Shown: positions 9,697 to 21,254, counted from the first letter of the stretch. The stretch: 64,000 nt of DNA from Lithacetigena sp037446255 [NCBI: Coprothermobacterota bacterium] (GCA_037446255.1 JBBIIY010000003.1:38859-102858), one strand, 5' to 3'. Made by a program: numbers and translations. Notes: generated by a model not told the origin, from the sequence alone.

Positions 9697-10788
9697 ATGA
9701 TAGTTGATAGAGAAAATTTTGACTTAAAGTTAGACCAACTGGTTAGACAAGCCAGAGAGAAAATGAATATATTAACTTATAATGAAATAATGGTTATTTT
9801 TGATGATGTGGAATTAGACGCAGATGACTACGAATCAATATATGAAATGCTGATCGAGGCTGGAATCAAGATAGAAGAAGACCTGGTTGATTTTGAATCA
9901 GACCTTCTGGAGACCGAAGAACCCCAGAAGAAAGATTTCATATCTTTTGAAACCCAGGAACGATCTGACCCCGTAAAGATGTACTTGGGGGAAATAGGAA
10001 TTAAAAGCTTACTAACCGGTGACGAAGAGAAAGAGTTAGCTGCAAGGATTACCGAGGGAGACGATGAGGCTAAGAAATATCTGGTAGAAGCAAATCTACG
10101 CTTGGTGGTGAGTATTGCCAAGAGATATGTAGGTAGAGGGTTATTATTTTTAGACCTGATAGAAGAAGGAAACTTAGGTTTAATAAAGGCAGCTACCAAG
10201 TTTGATTACCGTAGGGGTTATAAGTTCAGTACTTATGCTACCTGGTGGATAAGACAGGCAATTACCAGGGCGCTCGCAGACCAGTCAAGAACTATCAGGA
10301 TACCAGTCCATATGGTAGAAACTATTAATAAGTATCTCAAAATATCACAACATCTCCTTCAGGAAAAAGGGAGAAACCCTGAACTGGAAGAGATAGCTAC
10401 CGCTATGCAGTTGCCTCCGAATAAAGTTGAAGGAATAACCAAAGTTGCCCAGGAACCAATTTCCATGGAAACCTCCATAGGTGGCGAAGAAGACAGTCGT
10501 TTGGGCGATTTCATTGAAGATCCCACCATACCTTCTCCAGAATATGAGTCTTACCGTCGTTCTCTCCGTGAAGGTCTGGAAGAAATATTAAAAACACTTA
10601 GTGATAGAGAAAGAGAAGTATTAGAATATCGCTTTGGCTTAAATGATAATCGTCAGAGAACCTTGGAAGAAGTTGGACAACATTTTGGGGTTACCCGTGA
10701 AAGAATACGCCAGATTGAAACCAAAGCCTTAAGGAAACTCAGGCAAAAAACCAGAAAAATGCGACTTGAGGATTTACTAGAGGAGTAA
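9697..10788 (+). CDS. rpoD: RNA polymerase primary sigma factor (sigma-70/SigA)
   Basis: Housekeeping sigma factor of 363 residues. A short region 1.1 (about 1-85) precedes region 1.2 ([11 protein letters not shown]); region 2 runs from about 130 to 205 with [25 protein letters not shown] and [13 protein letters not shown] (the -10 reading helix). Region 4 near the C-terminus holds the -35 reading helix-turn-helix [20 protein letters not shown]. The gene is directly downstream of dnaG, the classical macromolecular-synthesis order. The extended -10 promoters listed here are consistent with recognition by this factor. Confidence 0.97.
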   Translation: MIVDRENFDLKLDQLVRQAREKMNILTYNEIMVIFDDVELDADDYESIYEMLIEAGIKIEEDLVDFESDLLETEEPQKKDFISFETQERSDPVKMYLGEIGIKSLLTGDEEKELAARITEGDDEAKKYLVEANLRLVVSIAKRYVGRGLLFLDLIEEGNLGLIKAATKFDYRRGYKFSTYATWWIRQAITRALADQSRTIRIPVHMVETINKYLKISQHLLQEKGRNPELEEIATAMQLPPNKVEGITKVAQEPISMETSIGGEEDSRLGDFIEDPTIPSPEYESYRRSLREGLEEILKTLSDREREVLEYRFGLNDNRQRTLEEVGQHFGVTRERIRQIETKALRKLRQKTRKMRLEDLLEE

Positions 10789-10796
10789 ATCTTCTT

Positions 10797-11666
10797 TTAG
10801 AATTTTATATAATAAGCGCTGAACATAATAATAATCCAGATTAAAACTGAGAATAATAGAGGTAAATCTCTAAATAACTCCTCTTCTGGTTCTTCCCCCC
10901 CATTATTCCTGTCTACCAGGTAAAGATATCTGAAAATACCAAATAATACCGGTAGTAAACTTAGTTGTAGTATATTTCTGCTTAATACCGGGTTATTGGA
11001 GGATAAAAAAGCATAGATTGAATAAGCAGTAATTGTTAAGGTGGTAGAAACTATCAACATATTGTTAAGCATGCTCTCAGAATAAAAGTTTAAAGATTTT
11101 CTCCTATTTTCTAGTGGGATGTTTTTTATTTCCCCAATTCTTTTGGAAACTACCAGAAAAAGTGATAAGGAGAAAGTGACCAATAACAACCAGGGAGAGG
11201 GTTCAACATTTATTAAAATGCCTCCCCCAATAATTCTTAGCAAGTATCCAGAGGAAACAATAATTATGTCTAACAGAACATAATTTTTCAACCAGGTGTG
11301 ATACCCTAACATAATCACTAAATAAATTAAGGCTATAAAGAAAAAAGGTAAATTTAGGTTATAAGCCCAGATTAAGCCAGTTAACTTCATCAAAATAGCT
11401 ATCATAATTGCTGTACTGGTCTTTAAAGAACCCTTAGCAATAGGTCTTTTATTTTTTAAAGGATGTTTTGAGTCTATGTTTTTATCAAATATATCGTTTA
11501 TCAAGTATCCGCCACTAACAACAAGGGTAAAAATAAGAAAACCCTGAAAGGTATTTTTTAATAAAAGGTCGGTGAAAACTTGTCCTGAAAAGAAAAGAGG
11601 AGCAAAAATCAAAAGATTTTTTACCCATTGTTTAGGTCTCAGGGATATAATTATATTTAATATCAT
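10797..11666 (-). CDS. UbiA-family prenyltransferase, decaprenyl-phosphate phosphoribosyltransferase type
   Basis: Polytopic membrane enzyme related to DPPR synthase, which joins phosphoribosyl pyrophosphate to a polyprenyl phosphate; that activity is inferred by family. RPKQWVKNLLIFAPLFFSG near the N-terminus and the Mg/PPi-binding NDIFDKNIDSKHPLKNKRP motif are diagnostic of this UbiA subgroup. About eight to nine TM segments follow. I chose the ATG at 11666 (289 residues): it aligns with the family N-terminus, and a possible -10 (11704-11709, - strand) would make the TTG at 11702 untranslated. The gene is alone on its strand, convergent with rpoD and divergent from rpsA. The epimerase pair (DprE1/DprE2) that would complete decaprenyl-phosphoarabinose synthesis is not in the window. 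Confidence 0.85.
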   Translation of the reverse strand: MILNIIISLRPKQWVKNLLIFAPLFFSGQVFTDLLLKNTFQGFLIFTLVVSGGYLINDIFDKNIDSKHPLKNKRPIAKGSLKTSTAIMIAILMKLTGLIWAYNLNLPFFFIALIYLVIMLGYHTWLKNYVLLDIIIVSSGYLLRIIGGGILINVEPSPWLLLVTFSLSLFLVVSKRIGEIKNIPLENRRKSLNFYSESMLNNMLIVSTTLTITAYSIYAFLSSNNPVLSRNILQLSLLPVLFGIFRYLYLVDRNNGGEEPEEELFRDLPLLFSVLIWIIIMFSAYYIKF

Positions 11667-11703
11667 CTTTTTATATTTTTTTAAAGTATAGACACGCACC
11701 AAT

Positions 11704-11712
11704 ATTTTACCA
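11704..11712 (-). promoter_or_regulatory. Possible extended -10 promoter for the UbiA-family gene
   Basis: Read on the - strand, TGGTAAAAT gives an extended -10 (TGn followed by TAAAAT) about 38 bases upstream of the chosen ATG at 11666. No good -35 is visible. It would put the transcription start near 11697, downstream of the alternative TTG start at 11702. Confidence 0.35.
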
Positions 11713-11756
11713 TTATCAGTAACCTCTTTTTTATAAAAGTTAATGTGAAAAAATTG

Positions 11757-11765
11757 TGATATAAT
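11757..11765 (+). promoter_or_regulatory. Extended -10 promoter for rpsA
   Basis: TGATATAAT: a perfect TATAAT at 11760-11765 with the TGn extension. No strong -35 lies 16-18 bases upstream (the sequence there is AT-rich), as is usual for extended -10 promoters. It sits 58 bases upstream of the rpsA ATG. The same nonamer, or TGATAAAAT, precedes four other transcription units in the window. Confidence 0.65.
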
Positions 11766-11822
11766 TCTATGTTATAGACCTTGTTTCATTTTATAAAAAG
11801 AGGAATTTTTGGAGGTACAGCG

Positions 11823-13502
11823 ATGTTTAATAAAGATGAGAGCGACCTGAAGTCAAAAGACCTGGAAATGATTTCGCCAAGACGAGGGGAAGTCAGATCT
11901 GGAAAGGTCGTAAAGATTGATGTAGACGGAATTTGGGTTGATATTGGATATAAAACTGAGGGTTATGTTTCCCGTACCGAGTTATCTGAAGAAACCCTCA
12001 AAATAATGTCTTCTGGTGCTTTGTTGGGACAGGAAGTTTTGTTTCAGATTTTAAAAATTATCGGAGAAGAATCAATTCTGCTTTCTGAAAAAAGAGCTCT
12101 GATGCAAAAAACCTGGAATACTGTTAAGCAAGCACATGAAAAGCAGGAAATATTAAAATATTTTGTAGTTGAAGAAATTAAAGGCGGTCTTCTGGTTGAT
12201 ATAGGGGGGGGATTGAAAGGTTTTGTACCAGCTTCTCATATAGGATTAAAATTCACAAAAGACCGTTCTAAATATATAGGTAAGAAGATTAAAGCAAGAG
12301 TGCTTCAATATGATCCCAGTAAGAAAAGTGTTATTTTATCTCAGAAAGTTGTTCTTGAAGAAGAAGAAAATAGAAGAAAAGAAAAACTCTTTAATAGTCT
12401 AAAAATAGGTGATATTAAATGGATAAAAATAACCCGCATAGATGATGAAGGAATAAAAATATCTTATGGTGGTATTAACGGAATAATACCCATAGATGAA
12501 CTTTCTTGGAGAAAAATCAAGCTTCCAGTTAAATTTTTAAAAGAAGGAGATGTCATTCGGGCATATGTTTTAGAAGTTGATGGTGAAAAACAAACAATTA
12601 AATTTTCTCTTAAACTAGCTCAAACAAACCCCTGGGAACAATTTAATAAAATACATCCTGTAGACTCCATCGTTGAGGGAAAAGTTGTTCGGGTTGATGG
12701 ATATGGAGTATTTATAAGAATAGGGTGGATAGTAGGCTTAGTACCATTTACTGAATTAAGTTGGGGAAGAAATGTCAAACCTCAAGATTTATATAAAGAA
12801 GGCGACCATGTTAAAGCCAGAGTAACTCTGGTGGATATTGAAAAACAAAGAGTTAACTTGAGCATCAAGAAGGTAAAAACAGACCCCTGGGATAACATAG
12901 AAGCCAGATTTAATATCGGTGACTTAGTAGAAGGTCAGATTACCAAGGTTTATGATTTTGGTGGTTTTTTACAGGTTGAAGATGGCATTGAAGGTTTGAT
13001 TCCCTTTTCAGAAATTACTTTTAAAAGAATTAAAAACCCAAGGGATATTCTAAATGAAGGTGATCATGTAAAAGCTCGCATAATTAATGTTAAAAGAGAC
13101 GAAAGAAAACTTACACTCAGTCTGAAAAGCTTGGAAGAAGACCCCTGGAATAATATTGAACAGAAGTATCCTTTTAACTCCTATGCCAGAGGAACTGTGG
13201 TAAAAATTGCTTCTTTTGGAGTATTTGTTGAGTTAGAAGCAGGTGTTGAAGGATTAATACCTCTTTCCCATTTAACTACCAAGAACATAGTTGATCCTAA
13301 AGAAGTAATTAATGAAGGACAGGAAGTTGTGGCCAAGGTTATTTATGTCAGTAAGGAAAGAAGAAGGGTAACCCTGTCTTTAAGTCTCATACGCATTGAT
13401 AATGAGTATGATGAGATAAAAAAATACCTGGAAAGTCAGAAGCTTGAGGAATTTACCCTGAGAGAGATAATGCAAGACCTATCCTCAAGGTTAATGAGTT
13501 AG
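11823..13502 (+). CDS. rpsA: 30S ribosomal protein S1-like protein with six S1 domains
   Basis: RNA-binding protein that helps mRNA engage the 30S subunit. In about 559 residues there are six S1/OB repeats, starting near residues 22, 105, 195, 279, 365 and 451, each with the pattern V-x-G-x-V, GVFV/GGFL and GLIP. Domains 3 to 6 are separated by near-identical linkers (NPWEQF, DPWDNIE, DPWNNIE). Six domains is the proteobacterial S1 number; many Bacillota homologues have four. The start is the ATG at 11823, six bases after GGAGGT; a longer frame to 11781 has no ribosome binding site. Its own extended -10 promoter lies just upstream. Confidence 0.92.
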   Translation: MFNKDESDLKSKDLEMISPRRGEVRSGKVVKIDVDGIWVDIGYKTEGYVSRTELSEETLKIMSSGALLGQEVLFQILKIIGEESILLSEKRALMQKTWNTVKQAHEKQEILKYFVVEEIKGGLLVDIGGGLKGFVPASHIGLKFTKDRSKYIGKKIKARVLQYDPSKKSVILSQKVVLEEEENRRKEKLFNSLKIGDIKWIKITRIDDEGIKISYGGINGIIPIDELSWRKIKLPVKFLKEGDVIRAYVLEVDGEKQTIKFSLKLAQTNPWEQFNKIHPVDSIVEGKVVRVDGYGVFIRIGWIVGLVPFTELSWGRNVKPQDLYKEGDHVKARVTLVDIEKQRVNLSIKKVKTDPWDNIEARFNIGDLVEGQITKVYDFGGFLQVEDGIEGLIPFSEITFKRIKNPRDILNEGDHVKARIINVKRDERKLTLSLKSLEEDPWNNIEQKYPFNSYARGTVVKIASFGVFVELEAGVEGLIPLSHLTTKNIVDPKEVINEGQEVVAKVIYVSKERRRVTLSLSLIRIDNEYDEIKKYLESQKLEEFTLREIMQDLSSRLMS

Positions 13503-13503
13503 A

Positions 13504-14685
13504 ATGGTGGAAAACGAACTAAAAGAATATATTGATAAAATCTATCCTCATTTAGTTGAGTACAGAAGATATTTTCATACCTACCCCGAGTTAGGCACTT
13601 TAGAATTTGAAACTTCTAAGTTCATCCAAAAAAAACTCACAGACTGGTCCATACCTTTTACAAAAGTTTTTAATACAGGTATAGTAGCCACTATTGAGGG
13701 GATAAAAGATTCTAGCGAAAAACCCAAAGTGATTGGGATTAGAGCAGATATGGATGCTTTACCCATTGAAGAAGAAAACGAAGTCACTTATCGGTCAAAG
13801 CATCCTGGTCTGATGCATGCCTGTGGACATGATGGTCACATGGCAATACTTTTAGGATTGGCTCAGCTGATTACCGAAAGAGGAAGAAATTTTGCCGGGA
13901 AAGTAGTTCTCATCTTCCAACCTAACGAAGAAGATCTTGGTGGTGCTAAACCTATGATTGAGGAATATGATTTTTCAGATGTTGATTTATTTTTCGGATT
14001 CCATCTGGATAACCAATATTCCACAGGAATTATTGGCATTAAGAAGGGCTATATTTCTGGTAATGTCGACGACCTGGAATTAACTATTATCGGTAAAGGT
14101 GGTCACGCAGCTTATCCTCATTTATCTATTGACCCTGTAGTAACCGCTGCTTCTCTTATTCAAAATCTTCAAGCTGTTGTTTCCAGGCACACAGATCCCT
14201 TTGAGCCTGTTGCCTTAACTTTTGGAAAAATATCTGGTGGTAGCAAGCATAATATAATTCCTCCCGAAGTTAAGCTCCTGGGAACACTGAGAACAATGAG
14301 TGACAGGGTCAGAACAAATTCTCTGGAAAAAATAAGAGATATTTGCCAGGGTATATCCCTGGCCAGTGGAGCACATATTAATATAAAGCATACTCCAGGA
14401 TATCCCTCAATTTATAATAACCCTCAATTATCCAGCGAAGTTTTTGACCACTTAACAGATATTTTCGGAAAGGAAAAAGTTGTAGAAGCTGACCTTGGAT
14501 TAGGTGGAGAGGATTTTGCTTATTTCTGTAGGGTTTCACCAGCCTTATATTACCGTATTGGAAGTGGTTTTGCTGATCAAGAGAGAGTTTTTCCCCATCA
14601 CCACCCCCGATTTGATATAGATGAAGAATCCCTTCGCATTGGTCTTTATTCTATATCCAGTATACTTTTTAATTATTTCAAGTAA
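13504..14685 (+). CDS. M20-family amidohydrolase (hippurate hydrolase / N-acyl-amino acid deacylase-like)
   Basis: Zinc-dependent amidohydrolase of 393 residues (M20D type), expected in the cytoplasm and acting on N-acylated amino acids or short peptides. Metal and catalytic residues are visible in GIRADMDALPI, MHACGHDGHMA, FQPNEEDLGGA, GEDFAYFCRV and the terminal HHHPRFDID. The dimerisation/lid domain fills about residues 185-300. It lies 1 base after rpsA and 5 bases before uvrB, so it is in the same apparent operon, but nothing in the context fixes its substrate. Confidence 0.88.
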   Translation: MVENELKEYIDKIYPHLVEYRRYFHTYPELGTLEFETSKFIQKKLTDWSIPFTKVFNTGIVATIEGIKDSSEKPKVIGIRADMDALPIEEENEVTYRSKHPGLMHACGHDGHMAILLGLAQLITERGRNFAGKVVLIFQPNEEDLGGAKPMIEEYDFSDVDLFFGFHLDNQYSTGIIGIKKGYISGNVDDLELTIIGKGGHAAYPHLSIDPVVTAASLIQNLQAVVSRHTDPFEPVALTFGKISGGSKHNIIPPEVKLLGTLRTMSDRVRTNSLEKIRDICQGISLASGAHINIKHTPGYPSIYNNPQLSSEVFDHLTDIFGKEKVVEADLGLGGEDFAYFCRVSPALYYRIGSGFADQERVFPHHHPRFDIDEESLRIGLYSISSILFNYFK

Positions 14686-14690
14686 TAAAA

Positions 14691-16655
14691 ATGTTCAAAC
14701 TCCATACACATTTTAGTCCTCAGGGTGACCAACCTGAAGCAATAGATGAATTAATAAATGGTATCTACTCAAATACTAATCCTCAAACTCTACTGGGAGT
14801 TACGGGTTCAGGTAAAACTTATACAATTGCCAGGGTAATTTCATCGATCAATCTACCAGTATTGGTATTGTCACATAACAAAACTTTAGCTGCCCAGTTA
14901 TACGGGGAATTTAAAGATTTTTTTCCTGAAAACCGCGTTGAGTTTTTTATAAGCTATTATGATTATTACCAACCAGAAGCTTATATTCCTCAAACCGATA
15001 CCTACATTGAAAAGGATGCAAGTATTAATGAGGATATTGATAGATTACGGCATTCTACATTGCAAAGTATAACCGAGAGAAGTGATGTGATAGTAGTTGC
15101 TTCAGTTTCTGCTATCTATGGATTAGATGTTCCTGAAGCTTATCGTGACCAAGCAATTGTGTTAAGAGAAAAAGAAATATTTCCTATACAAGATTTACAG
15201 AGGAAACTGCTTACCCTGGGATATCAAAGAAACGATCTGGATCTTTCAAGGGGCAGTTACAGGAGAAAAGGAGAAATATTTGAGATATTTACATCTTCTT
15301 CTGAGACTCCTCTCAGGCTAACTTTTCTTGATGATGAAATAGAAAAGATTCAAGAGATAGATTACCTAACAGGTAAACCTCTCAGAAGATACATGAGTTA
15401 TGTAGTTTATCCTGCCAAATATTTTGTTGCTGAAAAAAGTAGAATTGAAAAAGCTATTTCATCAATTAAGACCGAGCTTGAGGAGCATTATCGTTTTTTA
15501 CTTGATAATGGAAAATTGTTAGAGGCTCAAAGAATAAGACAAAGGACCGAGTATGATATGGAAATGATGCTGCAGACAGGTTATTGTCAGGGTGTAGAAA
15601 ACTATTCTCGGCACCTGAGTAGTAGGAAACCAGGAGAGAAACCTTATACTCTTTTAGATTATTTTCCGAAAGACTTTCTTTTAGTAATTGATGAATCTCA
15701 TCAGTCTATTCCCCAGTTAAGAGCAATGTATGAGGGTGATAAATCCAGAAAGGAAACACTGGTTAATTTTGGTTTCAGATTACCCTCGGCTCTGGATAAT
15801 AGGCCCCTTAAGTTTGAAGAACTTACCGCATATATGAAAAAAGTAATCTTCGTTTCAGCAACTCCCGGACCTTATGAAATTGCTAATTCTCAAAAAATAG
15901 TAGAGCAAATTATCAGACCTACAGGATTAACCGATCCCTTAGTTATTATAAGGCCCGTGGAAGGTCAGGTGGACGACCTCCTGGGTGAAATTCACGATTG
16001 TACTAAAAGAAATGAAAGAGCTTTAGTCCTGGTATTAACAAAAAAGTTAGCCGAAAACTTAGCTGAATACCTTGCTGAACTGAGCATCAAAGCTCGCTAT
16101 TTACACAGCGATATCCGAACAATAGAAAGGGTGGACATCTTAAAATCATTAAGAGAAGGTGAAATAGATGTGTTGGTAGGTATTAATTTACTCAGAGAAG
16201 GTCTTGACCTGCCAGAAGTATCTCTGGTAGCTATTCTGGATGCAGATAAGGAAGGATTTCTAAGGTCTGAAAGGTCGCTAATACAGATTATGGGTAGAGC
16301 ATCAAGAAATATAAATGGAAGGGTAGTTATTTATGCTGATAAACTAACTGGTTCCTTACAAAGAGCTATTTTTGAAACTAATAGACGGAGACAAATTCAA
16401 GAAAAATACAACCAGGAAAACGAAATTTCCCCACAATCAATTATTAAGGTAGTAAAGGATGTCCTTGAGGTTATAAGGACACGGAAAGAAGATGACCAAA
16501 GTATTTATTCATATAATCCTGAACAACTTGAACTAATTATTATGCACCTGGAAGAAGAAATGAAAGTTAAAGCACAGGAATTAGATTTTGAAGAAGCAGC
16601 AGAAATCAGGGACAGAATTATTGAAATTAAAAATAAATTAAGGAGATCAAGGTAA
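14691..16655 (+). CDS. uvrB: UvrABC excision nuclease subunit B
   Basis: Damage-verifying helicase of nucleotide excision repair. Motifs in order: Walker A GVTGSGKT (36-43), the beta-hairpin region [24 protein letters not shown]-box LLVIDESHQ, helicase motif [16 protein letters not shown], motif [11 protein letters not shown], and a C-terminal UVR domain with [17 protein letters not shown] for UvrC contact. Its 654 residues are typical. It heads a compact repair block with uvrA, uvrC and ogt; uvrA follows after 1 base. Confidence 0.98.
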   Translation: MFKLHTHFSPQGDQPEAIDELINGIYSNTNPQTLLGVTGSGKTYTIARVISSINLPVLVLSHNKTLAAQLYGEFKDFFPENRVEFFISYYDYYQPEAYIPQTDTYIEKDASINEDIDRLRHSTLQSITERSDVIVVASVSAIYGLDVPEAYRDQAIVLREKEIFPIQDLQRKLLTLGYQRNDLDLSRGSYRRKGEIFEIFTSSSETPLRLTFLDDEIEKIQEIDYLTGKPLRRYMSYVVYPAKYFVAEKSRIEKAISSIKTELEEHYRFLLDNGKLLEAQRIRQRTEYDMEMMLQTGYCQGVENYSRHLSSRKPGEKPYTLLDYFPKDFLLVIDESHQSIPQLRAMYEGDKSRKETLVNFGFRLPSALDNRPLKFEELTAYMKKVIFVSATPGPYEIANSQKIVEQIIRPTGLTDPLVIIRPVEGQVDDLLGEIHDCTKRNERALVLVLTKKLAENLAEYLAELSIKARYLHSDIRTIERVDILKSLREGEIDVLVGINLLREGLDLPEVSLVAILDADKEGFLRSERSLIQIMGRASRNINGRVVIYADKLTGSLQRAIFETNRRRQIQEKYNQENEISPQSIIKVVKDVLEVIRTRKEDDQSIYSYNPEQLELIIMHLEEEMKVKAQELDFEEAAEIRDRIIEIKNKLRRSR

Positions 16656-16656
16656 A

Positions 16657-19497
16657 TTGCCCATAGATAAGATTGTTGTAAAAGGTGCTCGTGTACACAA
16701 TCTCAAAAATATCAATGTTTTTATTCCTCGCGATAAATTAACAGTTGTATCAGGTGTATCTGGTTCAGGTAAGTCAACCTTAGCTTTTGATACTATACAT
16801 GCCGAGGGACAGAGAAGATATGTTGAATCGTTATCTGCTTATGCCCGGCAATTTCTTGGCTTGATGGATAAGCCAGATGTTGACTTTATTGAAGGTTTAT
16901 CCCCTACAATAGCAATAGACCAAAAATCAATAAGTAAAAGCCCGCGATCTACAGTGGGAACTATGACTGAAATCTATGATTATTTAAGACTTCTTTATTC
17001 AACTATCGGTAAACCCTATTGTCCCGAAGATGGGACACCTATCAGAAGACAGAGTATTGATGAGATGGTACAGGAAATAACCCACAAATTCAAAAATGAT
17101 AAAGTACTTCTTTATGCACCTGTGGTCAGGGGGAGGAAAGGAGAATATCGCAAATTACTTGAAAACATGTTGAAACAGGGTTTAACTAAGGCAAGAGTTA
17201 ACGGAGAATTGATTAATTTGGAAGAAGGAGCACCCTCTTTAGACAGATATAAATTTCACCATATTGAAATTTTGGTGGATAGAGTAATTGTAAAAGAGGA
17301 TGACTTCTCCAGGCTTATTGATTCTCTGGAAATAGCCTTAAAGCTCGGCGATGGGCTGGTTCTGGTAGAATCTGACTCTGGGGGAAGTGTCTTGATGTCT
17401 GAAAAATTCTCCTGCCCAGTTTGTGGGTTTCGTTATAAAGAAATTTTACCCCGACTTTTTTCATTTAATTCTCCTTATGGAGCGTGTCCGGATTGCACAG
17501 GATTAGGATATAAAATGGAGATAAGTAAAGATTTAATAATTCCTGATATGGAGTTATCTATTCCGGAAGGTGCTTTTGAACCTCTAGCGTTTAGTAATTA
17601 CTATACTTCAGTTTTAGGGAATGTAGTCAAGCACTATGGGTTCAATCCTGAGAAACCTCTTTCCTCTTATCCTCCTAAAGTAATACAGGCGCTTTTGTAT
17701 GGAACAAACGGAGAAAAAATTCAACTTTCCTATACAGATGAGTTAGGATTAAAGCACACTTATTTTAATACATTTGAAGGGGCTATTCCTCTTCTTTTAA
17801 GAAGATATCGCGGTACAACTTCAGATAATGTAAGAGATGATATAAGTAAATATATGCTGGAAACTCCCTGCAAACTTTGTGAAGGTAGAAAACTAAAGAA
17901 AGAAGCCTTGTCTATTTATGTTGGTGATTTAAATATATATGAGATAACCTGTCTTACAGTAGATGGGGCAATCAAATATATCCATAATTTAAGCCTTTCT
18001 CCGCGAGATGACTTAATTGCGGGGCAGGTGATAAAAGAAATTAAAAGTAGACTAAAGTTTTTACAGGATGTTGGCTTGAATTATCTTACATTAAACCGTT
18101 TATCTGGCACTCTTTCTGGAGGGGAAGCTCAAAGACTCAGGTTAGCTACCCAGGTAGGCTCATCGCTGGTGGGTGTTACTTATTTACTTGATGAGCCATC
18201 TATAGGACTACATCCCAGAGATAACTACAGATTATTAAAAACTCTTTTCAAATTACGAGACACCGGAAATACGGTTGTAGTAGTAGAGCATGACGAAGAA
18301 ACTATAAAATCCGCTGATTATATAGTTGACCTGGGACCACTCGCAGGTGTTAGGGGAGGTAATGTTGTTTTTCAAGGCTTAATTGATGAGTTCATCAATA
18401 AGAGCAGCTCTCTAACTGCAAAATACTTGAGAGGAGAAGAGAATATACCGGTTCCAGAGAAAAGAAATAATGTTTCAGGGTATATTAGTCTTCAAGGAGC
18501 CTCCAAACATAACCTGAAGAACATTTCTTTGAAAATTCCCCTTGGGTTATTGACCGCAATAACCGGGGTTTCCGGTTCCGGTAAATCAACCCTGTTATAT
18601 GAGGTTATTTATAAAGGGATTCAATATACTTTAGGCAGAAACAAGATCAAACCAGAAGGTCTATCCGGTGTATATTTGAATCAAGATGTAGAAAGAGTAC
18701 TTTTAGTTGATCAGAGCCCTATTGGGCGGACACCCCGGTCTAATCCAGCTACCTATATAGGTATCTTTGATTATATAAGGAAATTTTTCTCAGAGTTACC
18801 TGATTCAAAAATCAGGGGTTATAAACCGGGAAGATTTAGTTTTAATGTTAAAGGTGGAAGGTGTGAGGCTTGCCGTGGAGATGGTTTTACAAGAGTTGAG
18901 ATGCATTTTCTACCAGATGTGCATGTTCCCTGTGATGTTTGCGGAGGTAAAAGATATAATTCTGAAACTATCGAAGTTAATTATAAAGGGTACTCTATAT
19001 CAGATGTTTTAAGCTTAACCGTAGATGAAGCAGTCAAACTTTTTAGTTTTTCCCCACCCATTACCCGAGGTTTGAGTTTTTTACAGGAAATAGGATTAGG
19101 GTATCTTCAGCTCGGTCAGCCAGCACCCACTCTCTCAGGTGGTGAGGCTCAAAGAGTAAAGTTATCAACCGAACTTCAGAAGAGAAGTAATTCCAATACT
19201 ATATTTTTATTAGATGAACCTACGGTGGGTCTTCATTATCTGGATGTGGATAATTTGCTTAAAGCTTTACATAGGTTGGTTGATAACGGTAATACAGTAA
19301 TAATAGTAGAGCATAATCTTGATATTATTAAAAATGCAGATTATGTAATTGATCTGGGACCAGAAGGGGGAGAGGAAGGAGGTTTTCTGGTTGCTCAGGG
19401 TTCTCCAGAAGACATAATTTTGAACCCAGCGTCTTATACCGGTATTTATTTAAAAAAAGTTTTATGTCAGAAAAAAGCTGTTTCTACGAATGCTTAA
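16657..19497 (+). CDS. uvrA: UvrABC excision nuclease subunit A
   Basis: Damage-sensing ABC ATPase of nucleotide excision repair, 946 residues. There are two nucleotide-binding halves, each with GVSGSGKST (about 33-41 and 638-646) and an ABC signature ([12 protein letters not shown] and [12 protein letters not shown]). Zinc-binding pairs are visible at CPVCGF...CPDC and CEACRG...CDVCGG. The start is TTG one base after the uvrB stop, with AAGGAG about 10 bases upstream. uvrC starts inside the 3' end, overlapping by 34 bases. Confidence 0.98.
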   Translation: MPIDKIVVKGARVHNLKNINVFIPRDKLTVVSGVSGSGKSTLAFDTIHAEGQRRYVESLSAYARQFLGLMDKPDVDFIEGLSPTIAIDQKSISKSPRSTVGTMTEIYDYLRLLYSTIGKPYCPEDGTPIRRQSIDEMVQEITHKFKNDKVLLYAPVVRGRKGEYRKLLENMLKQGLTKARVNGELINLEEGAPSLDRYKFHHIEILVDRVIVKEDDFSRLIDSLEIALKLGDGLVLVESDSGGSVLMSEKFSCPVCGFRYKEILPRLFSFNSPYGACPDCTGLGYKMEISKDLIIPDMELSIPEGAFEPLAFSNYYTSVLGNVVKHYGFNPEKPLSSYPPKVIQALLYGTNGEKIQLSYTDELGLKHTYFNTFEGAIPLLLRRYRGTTSDNVRDDISKYMLETPCKLCEGRKLKKEALSIYVGDLNIYEITCLTVDGAIKYIHNLSLSPRDDLIAGQVIKEIKSRLKFLQDVGLNYLTLNRLSGTLSGGEAQRLRLATQVGSSLVGVTYLLDEPSIGLHPRDNYRLLKTLFKLRDTGNTVVVVEHDEETIKSADYIVDLGPLAGVRGGNVVFQGLIDEFINKSSSLTAKYLRGEENIPVPEKRNNVSGYISLQGASKHNLKNISLKIPLGLLTAITGVSGSGKSTLLYEVIYKGIQYTLGRNKIKPEGLSGVYLNQDVERVLLVDQSPIGRTPRSNPATYIGIFDYIRKFFSELPDSKIRGYKPGRFSFNVKGGRCEACRGDGFTRVEMHFLPDVHVPCDVCGGKRYNSETIEVNYKGYSISDVLSLTVDEAVKLFSFSPPITRGLSFLQEIGLGYLQLGQPAPTLSGGEAQRVKLSTELQKRSNSNTIFLLDEPTVGLHYLDVDNLLKALHRLVDNGNTVIIVEHNLDIIKNADYVIDLGPEGGEEGGFLVAQGSPEDIILNPASYTGIYLKKVLCQKKAVSTNA

Positions 19498-21254
19498 ACA
19501 ATCTTCCTGAAGACCCGGGAGTTTATTTACTCAAGGATATTGAAGGGGGTGTTGTATATGTGGGGAAAGCTTTATCAATAAAAAATAGGGTATCCGACCA
19601 TGTCCGGGAGGAAACCAAAAAGTTTTTCAATAGAGTAACCAGTGTAGATTATATAACTACCAGGAACGAAAAAGAAGCATTAATACTGGAAGACAATTTA
19701 ATAAAAAAGTATCGTCCCAGGTTTAACATCCGGATGAAAGATGATAAACAATACCCCTTAATTTTAATTACTTCTGAAAAATACCCACGAATACAAATAG
19801 TTAGAAATAGAAATAGAGAAGGGATATTCTTTGGGCCCTATACAGATAGTTTAGCCATAAAAAATATTGTAAAATTTGTTGGAAATACTTTTGGTATTGC
19901 TGCCTGCAATAAATCTTTTAAAACTCGAAATCGTCCCTGTTTAAAATACCATCTAAAATATTGTTTGGCTCCCTGTGGTGAAAATATTTCCTTAGAGGAA
20001 TACCAGGAAAATGTAAATAATGCTATCAGGTTTATATCAGGTGATGTAAGTTACCTGTTATCCTCTTATGAAGCACAAATGAGTCTGGAAGCAGAAAAAA
20101 TGAACTATGAAAAAGCAGTAATATTTAGAGATAAAATTAGAAGTTTAAAACATCTGCAGGAGAAACAAAAAGTGTTTTTACCTAACGATAGAAGCAGAAG
20201 AGATTTTATATGCTTAATCATCACTGAAAGTGAAGCTCATGTTGAAAGGTTGAGGTTAAGAGAGGGGAGATTAGTAGGTGAAGACCATTTTATTCTGGAG
20301 AATGTTAATGATTATATACCAGAAACGATTATTGAATATCTTATAGAAAGAGAATATCAACATAATTCTGATTTACCTGAAACCATCATAATTAGCGTTT
20401 ATCTCAGAGATAAAGTGTATAAATGGGTAAGAAAAAAGGTTAAAATTAACAAAAATATAATTTTAAAAAAGACTGTTACCGAAGATGAAAATAGCTTAAT
20501 ACAATTAGCCTTTCAAAATAGCGTAAGTCGTATTAAGATTATAGAAGAAATAACTAATAAAAATGTAGAAAAATTTAACAATGAAACCCTGGAATTGAGG
20601 CAAGTTCTTAAATTACCTGTATTACCAGAAAGAATTGAAGGTTATGATATTTCACATCACCAGGGAACGAATGTTTATGGTTCTATGGTTGTTTTTTATA
20701 AAGGGGTTCCTGAAAAAAAAGAGTATCGGGTATTCAAACTTAATTCACCTATTCAGGATGATTATGCCTACCTGGAAGAAGTATTGCATAGAAGATTCAA
20801 AAATTATGTAAATAAATACAAATACTTTGCTTTATTACCTGATTTAATTTTGATTGATGGAGGTAAAGGACACCTGAACATGGCTTTGAAAGTGCTCAGT
20901 AGGTACGGGGTACAGGTACCAACAGTTTCACTGGCTAAAGAGGATGAAACTTTATTTTCAAATTTACTGGAATACCCCCTGGACCTTCCTGGAAGGTCAG
21001 CAGCCTTACAGCTTTTACAAAGAGTAAGGGATGAGGCTCACCGTTTCAGCCAACGACACCATCGTCAAAAAAAGGTTGAGCTAAAAACTATACTCCTGAC
21101 AATTAAGGGTGTGGGAAGTGTTAGAGCAAATAGGATATTAAACCAACTAAAGAATACTAAAAACATTTATAATCTTAGTTATGAGGAGCTATTGAGTATT
21201 AAAGGCATACCTAAAGAAATATTAAGGAGGATTTATGAAGAACTCCATAAATAA
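19464..21254 (+). CDS. uvrC: UvrABC excision nuclease subunit C
   Basis: Dual-incision nuclease of excision repair, 596 residues. The N-terminal GIY-YIG domain (PGVYLLKD ... VVYVGKALSIKNRV, about 15-95) makes the 3' cut. A UVR helix pair lies at about 200-235, the RNase H-like domain (GYDISHHQG and LILIDGGKGHLN) makes the 5' cut, and a tandem helix-hairpin-helix (TIKGVGSVRANRIL) ends the protein. The ATG lies within uvrA without a clear ribosome binding site, implying coupling. ogt overlaps the 3' end by 20 bases. Confidence 0.97.
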   Translation: MSEKSCFYECLNNLPEDPGVYLLKDIEGGVVYVGKALSIKNRVSDHVREETKKFFNRVTSVDYITTRNEKEALILEDNLIKKYRPRFNIRMKDDKQYPLILITSEKYPRIQIVRNRNREGIFFGPYTDSLAIKNIVKFVGNTFGIAACNKSFKTRNRPCLKYHLKYCLAPCGENISLEEYQENVNNAIRFISGDVSYLLSSYEAQMSLEAEKMNYEKAVIFRDKIRSLKHLQEKQKVFLPNDRSRRDFICLIITESEAHVERLRLREGRLVGEDHFILENVNDYIPETIIEYLIEREYQHNSDLPETIIISVYLRDKVYKWVRKKVKINKNIILKKTVTEDENSLIQLAFQNSVSRIKIIEEITNKNVEKFNNETLELRQVLKLPVLPERIEGYDISHHQGTNVYGSMVVFYKGVPEKKEYRVFKLNSPIQDDYAYLEEVLHRRFKNYVNKYKYFALLPDLILIDGGKGHLNMALKVLSRYGVQVPTVSLAKEDETLFSNLLEYPLDLPGRSAALQLLQRVRDEAHRFSQRHHRQKKVELKTILLTIKGVGSVRANRILNQLKNTKNIYNLSYEELLSIKGIPKEILRRIYEELHK

